Shown here: piece after piece, positions 1 through 9,164 of the stretch
How the letters are laid out: every line of letters starts with the position of its first letter
Position numbering within the stretch: the stretch's first letter is position 1
Source: JALYUM01 sp036688685
GTDB lineage: Bacteria; Pseudomonadota; Gammaproteobacteria; Burkholderiales; Burkholderiaceae_D
Direction: 5' to 3'
NCBI RefSeq assembly: GCF_036688685.1
Contig: NZ_JAQQPS010000017.1
Location: 91,198 to 155,197, forward strand
DNA length: 64,000 bases
Notes under the pieces: model-generated
What the model was told of the DNA's origin: nothing
Seen by the model: the letters and a program-made list of their open reading frames with translations, nothing else
Databases searched by the model: none
Made by a program: the position numbers and the translations under genes

Positions 1-861
1 GCCAAAATCGCCGTCTACACGGCGGATAAACGCATCGACCCGATCGGTACCTGTGTCGGCATGCGCGGTTCGCGCGTCCAGGCCGTGACCGGTGAACTGG
101 GCGGCGAGCGCGTCGACATTGTGTTGTGGTCGGAAGACCCGGCGCAGTTCGTGATTGGCGCACTGGCCCCGGCCAACGTGTCGTCGATCATGGTCGATGA
201 AGAAAAGCACGCGATGGACGTGGTTGTTGATGAAGAAAACCTGGCGATCGCGATTGGTCGCTCGGGACAGAACGTCCGCCTGGCGGCCGAGCTGACCGGT
301 TGGAAAATCAACATCATGACCGCTGAAGAGTCGCACAACAAATCGGCTGCCGAAACGGCTGCCGTGCGTGCGCTGTTCATGGAAAAACTGGACGTCGACC
401 AGGAAGTGGCCGACATCCTGGTGGAAGAAGGCTTTGCCAGCCTGGAAGAAATCGCCTACGTGCCAATTTCCGAAATGCTGGAAATCGAATCGTTCGACGA
501 AGACACCGTCAACGAATTGCGTACCCGTGCCCGTGATGCACTGGTGACCGAAGCCATCGCCTCCGAAGAAGGTCTCGAAGGCATGGAAGAAGCACTGGTC
601 ACCCTCGAGGGCATGGATCGCAACACCGCTGGCAAGCTGGGCCTGGCAGGCATCAAGACCGTGGCAGCCTTTACCGGCCTTGCATACGACGAGTTCGGCG
701 CCATCCTGGCCCTCCCGTCGGAACGTGCCCGTGCATTGATCGACAATGAATTTAATGATGTGACCGACGACGAGATGAAGCTGGTCGACGCAAAGTATGA
801 CGACCGCGCCAAGGCGCTCCAGGCCAAGGCCTGGAGCATGGCAGAAACGGCCAAGGCATAA
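1..861 (+). CDS. nusA: Transcription termination/antitermination protein NusA, C-terminal part (5' truncated by window)
   Basis: The reading frame is open from base 1, so the gene starts before the window; 286 codons are visible. NusA binds RNA polymerase and nascent RNA and modulates pausing, termination and antitermination in the cytoplasm. The visible part starts inside the KH RNA-binding region (the stretch around DPIGTCVGMRGSRV and later IAIGRSGQNVRLAAELTGWKI are typical KH1/KH2 GXXG loops) and continues into two acidic C-terminal helix-hairpin repeats (about residues 130-270 of the visible part), which is the NusA layout of proteobacteria. It is followed after 46 bases by infB, the usual nusA-infB order. 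An ATG at base 61 lies inside the KH domain and is not the start. Confidence 0.97.
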   Translation, partial: AKIAVYTADKRIDPIGTCVGMRGSRVQAVTGELGGERVDIVLWSEDPAQFVIGALAPANVSSIMVDEEKHAMDVVVDEENLAIAIGRSGQNVRLAAELTGWKINIMTAEESHNKSAAETAAVRALFMEKLDVDQEVADILVEEGFASLEEIAYVPISEMLEIESFDEDTVNELRTRARDALVTEAIASEEGLEGMEEALVTLEGMDRNTAGKLGLAGIKTVAAFTGLAYDEFGAILALPSERARALIDNEFNDVTDDEMKLVDAKYDDRAKALQAKAWSMAETAKA

Positions 862-907
862 TTTGCAAATCTTTATCATCTCCGCGACACATAGAAAAGA
901 GGACTGA

Positions 908-3754
908 ATGGCGAGTAACAACGTAGCCCAATTTGCCACCGAACTGAAGATGCCTGCAGACTTGCTGCTGACGCAGCTGCGTTCTGCTGGCGTGGAAAAA
1001 AGTTCGACGTCAGATCCCTTGTCAAAGGATGATAAGGACAAGCTGCTCAACCACCTGCGCCGTACCCACGGTGCAGTGGAGAATTCCGAGAAGAAAAAGA
1101 TCACGGTAACGCGCAAAGAAACCACTGAAATCAAGCAAGCTGATTCCAGCGGCAAGTCGCGCACCATCCAGGTTGAAGTCCGCAAGAAGCGTACCTTTGT
1201 ACAGCGCGACGATGTCGCCGCTGCACCGGTTGCTGTCGAAGCGGTCGCCGAGCCGGTGATCGATACTGCAGAAATCGCCCGCCGCGAGGAAGAAGTGCGC
1301 AAGCACGCCGAACTCGTGGCGCGTCAGGAAGCCGACCTGCGTGAAAAGCAGGAACGCCTGGCCAAGCTGGAGTCCGAAAAGGAAGCCCAGGCCAAGCAGG
1401 CTGAAATCGACGCCAAGCGCGAAGCAGACGCCCAGGTGAAACGTGCCGCAGCTGCTGCCGCGACCGCCGCTGCTGGTGCTGCCGGCGCTGCCGGGGTCGC
1501 CACTGCTGCCAGCGACGACGCCAAGAAAGCCGACGCCGAAGCCGCCAAGCTTAAAGCCGACGGTGCTGCCAAGGAAGCTGCCGACCGCGCTGCCGCCACC
1601 GAGAAAGCCCGCAAAGCCGTGGCTGACGAAGTGGCCCAGATCAAGGCCATGATGAACGCGCCACGTCGCGTCATCAAAGCCCCTGAGCCGGTGCCGGTCG
1701 CTGTCGTGGTGAAACCGAAGCCGCCAGAAGGCACGCTGCACAAGCCAGCCGATAAAAAGCCGGGCGAAGCGAAGCCGGCCGATAAAAAGCCAGCTGGTGC
1801 TGACAAAAAATCGATCAAATCGGCGAACGTTTCGTCGACCTGGTCGGATGATAAAAAACGTGGTGGCGCACCGGGTGGCATCAAGCCGCGCGGCAACGCA
1901 CCGACCGGCCGTGATGGCTGGCGCGGTGGTGCCAAAGGTGGCCGTCGGAATAGTCACGACGACCGCGAAACGAATTTCCAGGCCCCGACCGAAGCGGTCA
2001 TCAAGGACGTCTACGTCCCTGAAACCATCACCGTGGCTGAACTGGCGCACAAAATGTCCGTCAAGGCATCCGAAGTCATCAAGCAATTGATGAAACTGGG
2101 CCAGATGTGCACCATCAACCAGGTGCTGGACCAGGAAACCGCGATGATTCTGGTCGAGGAAATGGGCCACAAAGCATTCGCAGCCGAGCAGGACGATCCG
2201 GAAGCGCTGCTGGCCGACCAGGGTGAGCACGCTCACTTCGAGTCGACCCCGCGCGCACCGGTGGTCACCGTCATGGGTCACGTCGACCATGGTAAAACCT
2301 CGCTGCTCGATTACATCCGTCGCGCCAAAGTGGCATCCGGCGAAGCGGGCGGGATTACGCAGCACATCGGCGCTTACCACGTCGAAACGCCGCGCGGCAT
2401 CATTACCTTCCTCGACACGCCAGGTCACGAAGCCTTTACGGCCATGCGTGCCCGCGGTGCGAAGGCCACCGACATCGTCATCCTGGTGGTGGCGGCGGAC
2501 GACGGCGTGATGCCGCAAACGAAGGAAGCTATTGCTCACGCAAAAGCTGCCGGCGTACCGCTGGTGGTTGCCATCAACAAGATCGACAAGCCGGGTGCCA
2601 ACCTGGACCGTGTGACGCAGGAACTGGTAGCCGAAGGCGTGCTGCCGGAAGAATACGGTGGCGAATCGCCATTCGTGCCAGTGTCGGCCAAAACCGGCGT
2701 CGGTATCGACCAGTTGCTCGAGCAAGTCTTGCTGCAAGCTGAAGTGCTGGAACTGAAAGCCCCGGTCGACGCGCCAGCGCGTGGCCTGGTGGTTGAGGGC
2801 CGTCTGGATAAAGGTCGTGGTCCGGTTGCGACGATCCTGGTGCAGTCGGGTACCTTGCGCCGCGGCGATGTGATTTTGGCGGGTTCTTCCTTCGGTCGCG
2901 TTCGTGCGATGCTGGACGAAAACGGCAAGGCCATCACCGAAGCGGGTCCATCGATTCCGGTCGAAATCCAGGGCTTGACCGAAGTGCCGGTTGCCGGTGA
3001 AGAAGTCATGGTCATGGCCGACGAGCGTAAAGCACGTGAAATCGGTCTGTTCCGTCAAGGTAAATTCCGTGATGTGAAACTGGCCAAGCAGCAAGCAGCG
3101 AAGCTGGAAAACATGTTCGACCAGATGGCCGAGGGCGAGGTCAAAAACCTGCCGCTGATCGTCAAGACCGACGTGCAGGGTTCGCAAGAAGCGCTGGTGT
3201 CGTCGCTCCAGAAATTGTCGACTTCCGAAGTGCGGGTGCAGATCGTGCACGCAGCGGTGGGTGGCATTACCGAGTCCGACGTCAACCTGGCCGTGGCTTC
3301 GAAAGCAGTCATCATCGGCTTCAATGCCCGTGCCGATGCCCAGGGTCGCAAGCTGGCCGAGTCGAACGGCGTGGACATTCGTTACTACAACATCATTTAC
3401 GATGCGATCGACGAAGTCCGTGCTGCACTGTCGGGCATGCTGTCGCCGGAACGCCGCGAAACCATTACCGGCCAGGTCGAGATTCGCCAGGTCATCCTGG
3501 TCTCGAAAGTCGGTGCGATTGCCGGTTGCCTGGTCACCGATGGTGTCGTCAAGCGTACCTCGTCGGTCCGCCTGCTGCGCAACAACCTGGTGGTCTGGAC
3601 TGGCGAGATCGATTCGCTCAAGCGCTTCAAGGACGACGCCAAAGAAGTACGCGCCGGCCTCGAGTGCGGCCTGTCGCTGAAGAACTACAACGACATTCAG
3701 GTTGGCGACACCCTGGAAGTCTTCGAAGTGCAAGAAGTGGCTCGTACGCTGTAA
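908..3754 (+). CDS. infB: Translation initiation factor IF-2
   Basis: IF-2 is the GTPase that places initiator fMet-tRNA on the 30S subunit and promotes subunit joining. The 948-residue protein has an N-terminal IF2_N domain (residues 1-50), a long charged coiled-coil/Ala-Lys-rich linker (about 100-350, with an Ala-rich run near 180-200), a second IF2_N-type domain (about 370-420), then the GTPase domain with G1 GHVDHGKT near 457, G3 DTPGH near 503 and G4 NKID near 557, and the C-terminal beta-barrel and tRNA-binding domains. Length and order match betaproteobacterial IF-2. The start ATG has AAGAGGACTGA upstream. It lies between nusA and rbfA, the standard operon. Confidence 0.98.
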   Translation: MASNNVAQFATELKMPADLLLTQLRSAGVEKSSTSDPLSKDDKDKLLNHLRRTHGAVENSEKKKITVTRKETTEIKQADSSGKSRTIQVEVRKKRTFVQRDDVAAAPVAVEAVAEPVIDTAEIARREEEVRKHAELVARQEADLREKQERLAKLESEKEAQAKQAEIDAKREADAQVKRAAAAAATAAAGAAGAAGVATAASDDAKKADAEAAKLKADGAAKEAADRAAATEKARKAVADEVAQIKAMMNAPRRVIKAPEPVPVAVVVKPKPPEGTLHKPADKKPGEAKPADKKPAGADKKSIKSANVSSTWSDDKKRGGAPGGIKPRGNAPTGRDGWRGGAKGGRRNSHDDRETNFQAPTEAVIKDVYVPETITVAELAHKMSVKASEVIKQLMKLGQMCTINQVLDQETAMILVEEMGHKAFAAEQDDPEALLADQGEHAHFESTPRAPVVTVMGHVDHGKTSLLDYIRRAKVASGEAGGITQHIGAYHVETPRGIITFLDTPGHEAFTAMRARGAKATDIVILVVAADDGVMPQTKEAIAHAKAAGVPLVVAINKIDKPGANLDRVTQELVAEGVLPEEYGGESPFVPVSAKTGVGIDQLLEQVLLQAEVLELKAPVDAPARGLVVEGRLDKGRGPVATILVQSGTLRRGDVILAGSSFGRVRAMLDENGKAITEAGPSIPVEIQGLTEVPVAGEEVMVMADERKAREIGLFRQGKFRDVKLAKQQAAKLENMFDQMAEGEVKNLPLIVKTDVQGSQEALVSSLQKLSTSEVRVQIVHAAVGGITESDVNLAVASKAVIIGFNARADAQGRKLAESNGVDIRYYNIIYDAIDEVRAALSGMLSPERRETITGQVEIRQVILVSKVGAIAGCLVTDGVVKRTSSVRLLRNNLVVWTGEIDSLKRFKDDAKEVRAGLECGLSLKNYNDIQVGDTLEVFEVQEVARTL

Positions 3755-3895
3755 TTTCAGGCTTGGGAGTACGATGGGGTCAGTGTGATTTTTGCGGGCT
3801 TGCCCGTGAAGATGCACTGGCCCTATTTTTTTGAGCAGAAGTAATTGGTGAAATGTTGCGTGAAGTTGGCGGCGTTTTACCACCACCCTAAAAAC

Positions 3896-3979
3896 CGTCA
3901 TCCCGGCGAAGGCCGGGACCCATAACACTTGTCCGAAGTAGCTGACGGGCTATAGGTCCCCGCCTTCGCGGGGATGACG
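3896..3979. repeat. REP-like inverted repeat (BIME-type hairpin) in the infB-rbfA gap
   Basis: The left arm at 3896-3920 starts CGTCATCCCGGCGAAGGCCG and the right arm at 3952-3979 ends CCCCGCCTTCGCGGGGATGACG, so the two units are inverted copies of one GC-rich palindromic motif around a roughly 30-base spacer. Each arm is itself a small palindrome (GGCGAAGGCC, CGCCTTCGCG). This form is common for dispersed extragenic palindromes in proteobacteria. It splits the infB-rbfA transcript region and could stabilise or partly terminate the message; no T-run follows. Confidence 0.75.
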
Positions 3980-4015
3980 TGTTAGCGGTAGTGAATTAAA
4001 TAAAATAAGCAAACC

Positions 4016-4462
4016 ATGGCCAAACACAGTAAAAACATCCCCGCCCGCGGCCTTCGCGTGGCTGACCAGATCCAGCGTGACCTCGCCGAGATCGTCGCCT
4101 ACGAACTGAAGGACCCGCGCGTCGGCATGATCACGATCACCGAAGTGCAGGTCACCCCCGACTACGCCCACGCGAAAATCTTCTTCACCATGCTCAATGA
4201 CAATAAAGACGTCATCAAGAACACGGTCGAAGGCCTGGCCGCCGCCGCCGGCTACATGCGCAACCTGCTGGGCAAGCGCCTGCACATCCACACGCTGCCG
4301 ATGCTGCACTTCGTGCACGACACGTCGACCTCGCGCGGCATGGAAATGTCGCTGTTGATTGACGCCGCCAACGCCACCCGCGCGGCCGACGATGAGATTG
4401 GCGACGCGCCAGCGGGCGACGCGGCAGCGGCCGCCGGTCCAAAAGAAGAGCCGGCAGCGTGA
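4016..4462 (+). CDS. rbfA: Ribosome-binding factor A
   Basis: RbfA is a small KH-fold protein that helps late maturation of the 30S subunit and 16S rRNA 5' processing. The 148 residues start with the basic segment typical of the family (R-x-x-R-V-A-D-Q-I-Q-R-D-L), continue with the KH-like core containing DPRVGMITITEVQVTPD and end in an Ala/acid-rich tail (about 120-148), which is longer than in E. coli but usual for this group. The gene overlaps truB by four bases (GTGA), so the two are translationally coupled. Confidence 0.96.
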   Translation: MAKHSKNIPARGLRVADQIQRDLAEIVAYELKDPRVGMITITEVQVTPDYAHAKIFFTMLNDNKDVIKNTVEGLAAAAGYMRNLLGKRLHIHTLPMLHFVHDTSTSRGMEMSLLIDAANATRAADDEIGDAPAGDAAAAAGPKEEPAA

Positions 4463-5391
4463 CGCAGGGCAGGGATCCGAAGCACATCAAGCGCATGCGC
4501 GACCTGGTCGACGGCGTGCTCTTGCTGGACAAGCCGGTGGGCCTGTCGTCGAACGACGCCCTGATCCGCGCCAAGCGCGTGCTCAACGCAAAGAAGGCCG
4601 GTCATACCGGCACGCTCGATCCGTTTGCCACCGGTTTGCTGCCGCTATGCTTTGGCGAGGCGACCAAGTTTTCGCAGGATTTGCTGGAAGCCGATAAAAC
4701 CTACGAAGCGACGGTTCACCTCGGCATCATGACGAATACCGGCGACACCGAAGGCGAGGCCATCGAAACACTGCCTGTCGACGTGACCGAGGCGCAGATC
4801 GAGGCGGCGCTGGCGCGTTTTCGCGGGCCGATCATGCAAATTCCTCCCATGTATTCTGCGCTCAAGCGCGACGGCAAGGCGTACTACGAGTACGCGCGCG
4901 AAGGCATCACGCTCGAACGCGAAGCGCGGCCCGTGACGATCCATGGTTTGGAATTCATGTCGTACGAGGCCCCGTTTTTAAAAATTCGCGTAACTTGCAG
5001 CAAGGGCACGTATGTGCGCGTGCTGGGGGAAGACATCGGCGCGGCACTCGGTTGCGGCGCGCACCTGAATGCGCTGCGGCGCACGCAGGTCGGTCCGCTC
5101 ACCATCGATGGGATGATCACGATGGAGGCCTTGCAGGCGCATGCCGAGCCGCTGACCTTGCTCGCGCCGGTGGATGCCTTGTTGGCGTCGTTTCCGGCGC
5201 TTGAATTGTCGCCCGAACTGGCGGTGCGCTTTCTGCAAGGGCAGCGCCTGGCCTTGGGTAAGGAAGCTGTAGCAGTCCCTGCCGATCTGGGTCGGGTGCG
5301 CGTCTACTCGGAGGGTAAGTTGCTGGGTACGGCACAGTTGCAGGAATATGCCATCCTCGCGCCGGAACGACTGATCGCCAAAGCGGTATAG
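4459..5391 (+). CDS. truB: tRNA pseudouridine(55) synthase TruB
   Basis: TruB makes pseudouridine 55 in the T-loop of tRNAs. The 310-residue protein carries the signature GHTGTLDPFATGLL with the catalytic Asp at residue 54, and the KTY motif shortly after (DKTYEA). A C-terminal PUA-like domain fills roughly 250-310. The start is a GTG at 4459 that overlaps the rbfA stop in a GTGA arrangement; no upstream ATG in frame fits better. It is the last gene of the nusA-infB-rbfA-truB run before a gap. Confidence 0.96.
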   Translation: MTQGRDPKHIKRMRDLVDGVLLLDKPVGLSSNDALIRAKRVLNAKKAGHTGTLDPFATGLLPLCFGEATKFSQDLLEADKTYEATVHLGIMTNTGDTEGEAIETLPVDVTEAQIEAALARFRGPIMQIPPMYSALKRDGKAYYEYAREGITLEREARPVTIHGLEFMSYEAPFLKIRVTCSKGTYVRVLGEDIGAALGCGAHLNALRRTQVGPLTIDGMITMEALQAHAEPLTLLAPVDALLASFPALELSPELAVRFLQGQRLALGKEAVAVPADLGRVRVYSEGKLLGTAQLQEYAILAPERLIAKAV

Positions 5392-5405
5392 TGGTAACTA
5401 GTAGC

Positions 5406-5434
5406 GTGACAGGCGTTTGCCACACGCCTGTCAC
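5406..5434 (+). terminator. 11-bp perfect hairpin after truB
   Basis: GTGACAGGCGT (5406-5416) pairs perfectly with ACGCCTGTCAC (5424-5434) around a 7-base loop. It sits 15 bases after the truB stop, where the operon should end, but there is no T-run after it, so it may be a 3' stabilising hairpin or a Rho-assisted terminator rather than a classical intrinsic terminator. Confidence 0.45.
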
Positions 5435-5542
5435 ACATGCCGTGTACGATGCAGAGCAAGTAGTAACGTATATCGGCAAGCATTAAGCCATTGAATCTGC
5501 ACGACTTTCCCGCGAGCATGTGAACCGCCCCATTAACCGTGC

Positions 5543-5548
5543 TATACT
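5543..5548 (+). promoter_or_regulatory. Candidate -10 element (TATACT) before typA
   Basis: TGCTATACT contains a good sigma-70 -10 hexamer 69 bases before the typA start. No convincing -35 hexamer is seen 16-18 bases upstream, so the call rests on the -10 and on the position in the only sizeable gap upstream of typA. Confidence 0.4.
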
Positions 5549-5616
5549 AGCCGGCTATCGAAATACGCAACACCGTACACTTTCGTACACCACGCCTTTT
5601 TCTCCGCTAAATACCT

Positions 5617-7449
5617 ATGTCAGATACCAAACGCGCGATTCGCAATATCGCAATCATCGCCCACGTTGACCACGGCAAAACCACCCTCGTGGACATGCTG
5701 CTGCGCCAATCGGGTACTTTCCGTGAGAACCAGGCGGTGGAAACCCGCGTGATGGACTCGAACGACCTCGAAAAAGAGCGCGGCATTACGATTCTGTCGA
5801 AGAACTGCGCTGTTGAGTACGAAGGCACCCACATCAACATCGTTGACACCCCAGGCCACGCCGACTTCGGCGGCGAAGTCGAGCGCGTGCTGTCGATGGT
5901 TGACTCGGTTCTGCTGCTGATCGATGCGCAGGAAGGCCCGATGCCACAGACCCGTTTCGTCACGCGTAAAGCGCTGGCCCTGGGCCTGAAGCCAATCGTC
6001 GTCGTCAACAAGGTCGACCGTCCGGGCGCACGCGCTGACTGGGCCGTCAACCAGACGTTCGAACTGTTCGACAAGCTCGGCGCAACCGACGAGCAGCTGG
6101 ACTTCCCGATCATCTACGCATCGGGCCTGAACGGCTATGCTGGCTTGACCGAAGATGTGCGCGAAGGCGACATGAAGCCACTGTTCGAAGCCATCCTGAA
6201 ATACGTGCCAGTTCGTGACGACAATCCAGACGGCCCGCTGCAGATGCAAGTGACCTCGCTCGACTACTCGTCGTACGTCGGCAAAATCGGCATTGGCCGT
6301 ATCAGCCGCGGCCGCATCAAGGCTGGCCAGGACGTGGTTGTCCTGAACGGTCCTGATTCGACCCCGATCCGTGGCCGCATCAACCAGGTTCTGAACTTTA
6401 AAGGCCTCGAGCGCGTTCTGGTCGACGAAGCAGTTGCCGGCGACATTGTGCTGATCAACGGTATCGAAGAAATCGGTATCGGTTCGACGATTTGCCAGCC
6501 AGACACCCCAGATGCGCTGCCGATGCTGACCGTCGACGAGCCAACCTTGACCATGAACTTCATGGTCAACAACTCGCCACTGGCTGGCCGCGAAGGCAAG
6601 TTCGTTACCAGCCGCCAGCTGCGCGAACGTCTCGACCGCGAACTGAAAGCCAACGTTGCTCTGCGCGTTGCCCCAACCGACGACGACACGATTTTCGAAG
6701 TGTCGGGACGCGGCGAGCTGCACCTGACGATTTTGCTGGAAAACATGCGTCGCGAAGGTTTTGAATTGGCTGTGTCGCGTCCACGCGTGGTCTACAAAAT
6801 GGTCGACGGCGTGCGTCACGAGCCGTTCGAGAACCTGTCGGTCGACGTTGAAGAAGTCAACCAGGGCGGCGTCATGGAAGAGCTGGGCCGTCGTCGTGGC
6901 GACCTGCAAAACATGGAATCGGATGGCAAAGGCCGTGTGCGTCTGGAATACCGTATTCCTGCGCGTGGCCTGATCGGTTTCCAGGGCGAATTCATGACCC
7001 TGACCCGCGGCACCGGCTTGATGAGCCACGTGTTCGATGCCTACGGCGCAGTGGATAACACCCGCGGTGAAATGGCTGGCCGTCGTAACGGCGTGCTGGT
7101 GTCGCAGGATGACGGCGCAGCCGTTGCCTACGCTATCTGGAAACTGCAGGATCGCGGCCGCATGTTCGTGAGCCACAACGACCCAGTCTACGAAGGCATG
7201 ATCATCGGCATTCACTCGCGTGACAACGACCTGGTCGTCAACCCGATCAAGGGCAAGCAGCTGACCAACGTGCGTTCGTCGGGTACCGATGAAGCCGTAC
7301 GCCTGGTACCGCCAATCCTGATGTCGCTCGAGTACGCTGTCGAGTTCATCGAGGACGACGAGCTGGTCGAAATCACCCCGAAATCGATCCGCCTGCGCAA
7401 GCGCTACCTGAAAGAAAATGAGCGCAAACGCGCTGGCCGCGACGCGTAA
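5617..7449 (+). CDS. typA: Ribosome-associated translational GTPase TypA/BipA
   Basis: TypA (BipA) is an EF-G-like GTPase that binds 70S ribosomes and affects 50S assembly and growth under stress. The 610-residue protein has G1 AHVDHGKTTL (about 15-24), the switch region ERGITILSKN, G3 DTPGHADFGGEVER and G4 NKVDRPGA, followed by the beta-barrel, EF-G III/V-like domains and the BipA-specific C-terminal domain (ARGLIGFQGEF, and the region after 480). Length equals E. coli BipA. It has its own candidate promoter upstream and a strong intrinsic terminator downstream, so it is probably a single-gene unit. Confidence 0.97.
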   Translation: MSDTKRAIRNIAIIAHVDHGKTTLVDMLLRQSGTFRENQAVETRVMDSNDLEKERGITILSKNCAVEYEGTHINIVDTPGHADFGGEVERVLSMVDSVLLLIDAQEGPMPQTRFVTRKALALGLKPIVVVNKVDRPGARADWAVNQTFELFDKLGATDEQLDFPIIYASGLNGYAGLTEDVREGDMKPLFEAILKYVPVRDDNPDGPLQMQVTSLDYSSYVGKIGIGRISRGRIKAGQDVVVLNGPDSTPIRGRINQVLNFKGLERVLVDEAVAGDIVLINGIEEIGIGSTICQPDTPDALPMLTVDEPTLTMNFMVNNSPLAGREGKFVTSRQLRERLDRELKANVALRVAPTDDDTIFEVSGRGELHLTILLENMRREGFELAVSRPRVVYKMVDGVRHEPFENLSVDVEEVNQGGVMEELGRRRGDLQNMESDGKGRVRLEYRIPARGLIGFQGEFMTLTRGTGLMSHVFDAYGAVDNTRGEMAGRRNGVLVSQDDGAAVAYAIWKLQDRGRMFVSHNDPVYEGMIIGIHSRDNDLVVNPIKGKQLTNVRSSGTDEAVRLVPPILMSLEYAVEFIEDDELVEITPKSIRLRKRYLKENERKRAGRDA

Positions 7450-7469
7450 TACCAGCGTCGTAGCGTAAG

Positions 7470-7505
7470 AAGCCGCCGTACCCGCAAGGGCCGGCGGCTT
7501 TTTTT
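7470..7505 (+). terminator. Intrinsic terminator after typA
   Basis: AAGCCGCCG (7470-7478) pairs with CGGCGGCTT (7492-7500), and seven T residues in a row end at 7505. This is a classical Rho-independent terminator 20 bases after the typA stop. Confidence 0.92.
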
Positions 7506-7654
7506 CGCCTGTGCAGCTAGCCGGATTGGCTTGATTGGTCAATGTCATAAATTTCCACGCGGTACCGTGCGCTGGTAAGCTGCGCGAAAGCCTAGACTGT
7601 TTGATAACTGGTTCAGTAACGACTGAACTTTTTCCAACATTTCAGGAGAAACAA

Positions 7655-7981
7655 ATGAATCACATCCTCAAAGGTATTATCGGTGCGTCGATTGCGTTGA
7701 CATTGGCTGGCGGCGCCCAAGCTGCGGGTCAGGACAATGCCACCACCACGGCGCAGGACAAAACGATGGACAATGCCACGTCCGCCGCCACGACGCCAAA
7801 AGCGAAAAAGACCAAGGCCAAAAAAACCAAATCGTCGACCAGCACCGGTGCGTCTGGTGCCGGCCAGACCGGAACGTCCGGCAATTCTGGTAACGGCAGC
7901 GCAGAAGGCGCCGGCACCATGAATGGCGTCGGCAAAACGAGTCAGGATGGCGGCATGCCGCAAACGACGAACGGCAAGTAA
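7655..7981 (+). CDS. Small exported Thr/Gly/Lys-rich protein of unknown function
   Basis: I do not recognise a family. The 108-residue product starts with a clear signal peptide (MNHILKGIIGASIALTLAGG, cleavage likely after AQA near 23), then a low-complexity mature part: an Asn/Thr/Ala segment, a Lys-rich stretch (KAKKTKAKKTK, about 49-59) and a Gly/Ser/Thr-rich tail. Similar small Lys- and Thr-rich periplasmic proteins occur in Oxalobacteraceae. The start is chosen at the ATG preceded by CAGGAGAA; an in-frame opening 120 bases further upstream lacks a ribosome site and would bury the signal peptide. A GC-rich palindrome (GGCGCCGCGGCGCC) just after the stop could be a transcript end. Confidence 0.75.
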   Translation: MNHILKGIIGASIALTLAGGAQAAGQDNATTTAQDKTMDNATSAATTPKAKKTKAKKTKSSTSTGASGAGQTGTSGNSGNGSAEGAGTMNGVGKTSQDGGMPQTTNGK

Positions 7982-8013
7982 TCCGGGGCGCCGCGGCGCC
8001 GTGCAGGAACCGA

Positions 8014-9095
8014 TTACGGCCGGGGGGGGCGCCACGGCGTTTTTGTCGGCGCCATACCCCGGCCAATGCCAGCAGGCCGGGTACGAGCATCCCTGCCGCC
8101 ACCGGTTCCGGCACCGCGCTGGCAAGGTCAAGCCGCACGTTGGTACACTGGAACTCACGGCAGGCGTAAGCGAGAATCTGACCGTTATCGTTGATGTCGA
8201 TGGCGCCGCCGATTTGCCAGCCAGACGCAGGATCGATCAGGGTGTTCAAGTCCACCAGGCCACCGCCCTGCGAGATGAATCAGATCCTCTCGCCTTCCCA
8301 TGGATCGCCACTACCGACGACTTGACCGTGCTCGTTCATGCCCCCCACGTCGAGGTTCAAGCCGCCAAAGCTGCCGAGATCGGTCATGACGCCATTTTCA
8401 TAGAAAAAGGCATGCATGCCACCGCCCGTTCCTTCGCTGTAACCGGCAATCTGGCCGGCGCTGTTGATGGCGACCGCGCTGTTGAATTCGCGTTCGTCGA
8501 GCGTGCCAAGGTCATGCAAGACGCCGTCGCGGTACAGGAAGGGATGTTGGCGGGAATGAAAATCGAGGTCGATGGTGGAGGTGCCGACGATGGCGCCCGC
8601 ATCGTTGATGCCCCGCGCGACGCTGAAGTCGCCGCTGCCCAGATGCCCCAGTTCAGTCAATGTGCCCTGGCTGTACAGAATCGCACCGCTGGTATTGTTG
8701 TACCCGACGATATCGCCGCCGGCGTTGATGCCATACCCGTACAGACCGGCGATTTCCTGCATAGCGCCGTTGCCGCGAACAAAAGCACGGTTTTCCCCCG
8801 CGGGCGAACCGGCGTTACCCAGTACGGTGCCGGCCTCGGTGATCGCGACAACGTTCACGTAATTATCCCCAAACGAGCCGAGATCGGTGACGACACCCCC
8901 CGCGTAAATCGCGGCATGCGCGTTGTTGTCGCCAAAATCGGCTGTGCCGGCAATCTGGCCCGCATTGTTAATGTCTGCAGGATAGAAATTCTTGGGCAGG
9001 AAGTGGACGGTATAAATTGCATCAGCCTGTGCCAGCGCTGGTAGCAGGAGGGCCGGCACCAGTGCCAGGGCCAGAACGTATCGTCGGAAAATCAT
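8014..9095 (-). pseudogene. HAF-repeat PEP-CTERM protein interrupted by an in-frame TGA
   Basis: Read from the ATG at 9095 (GAGGT six bases upstream), the frame encodes a signal peptide ending PALAQA and then a chain of HAF repeats (DINNAGQIAGTADFGDNNAHA, AVAINSAGQIAGYSEG and others), which in this family are thought to form a beta-propeller-like extracellular domain. The frame hits TGA at 8280-8282 after 271 codons. The same frame continues without shift into FISQGGGLVDLNTLIDPASGW, the counterpart of a segment in the neighbouring paralogue, and then VPEPVAAGMLVPGLLALAGV plus RRQKRR, a PEP-CTERM sorting tail. So the TGA removes the last repeats and the sorting signal. After the tail, a run of eight G (8022-8029) lies where one extra base would bring in a TAA at 8014-8016. 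Either a genuine pseudogene, a secreted truncated form, or a sequencing error. Confidence 0.75.
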
Positions 9096-9164
9096 GGTGA
9101 CCTCGCGAAGGTGATAAAGGCAGGCTGGATGCTTGATCGAACAGCGTGCTGTGAAGCGGGACAG

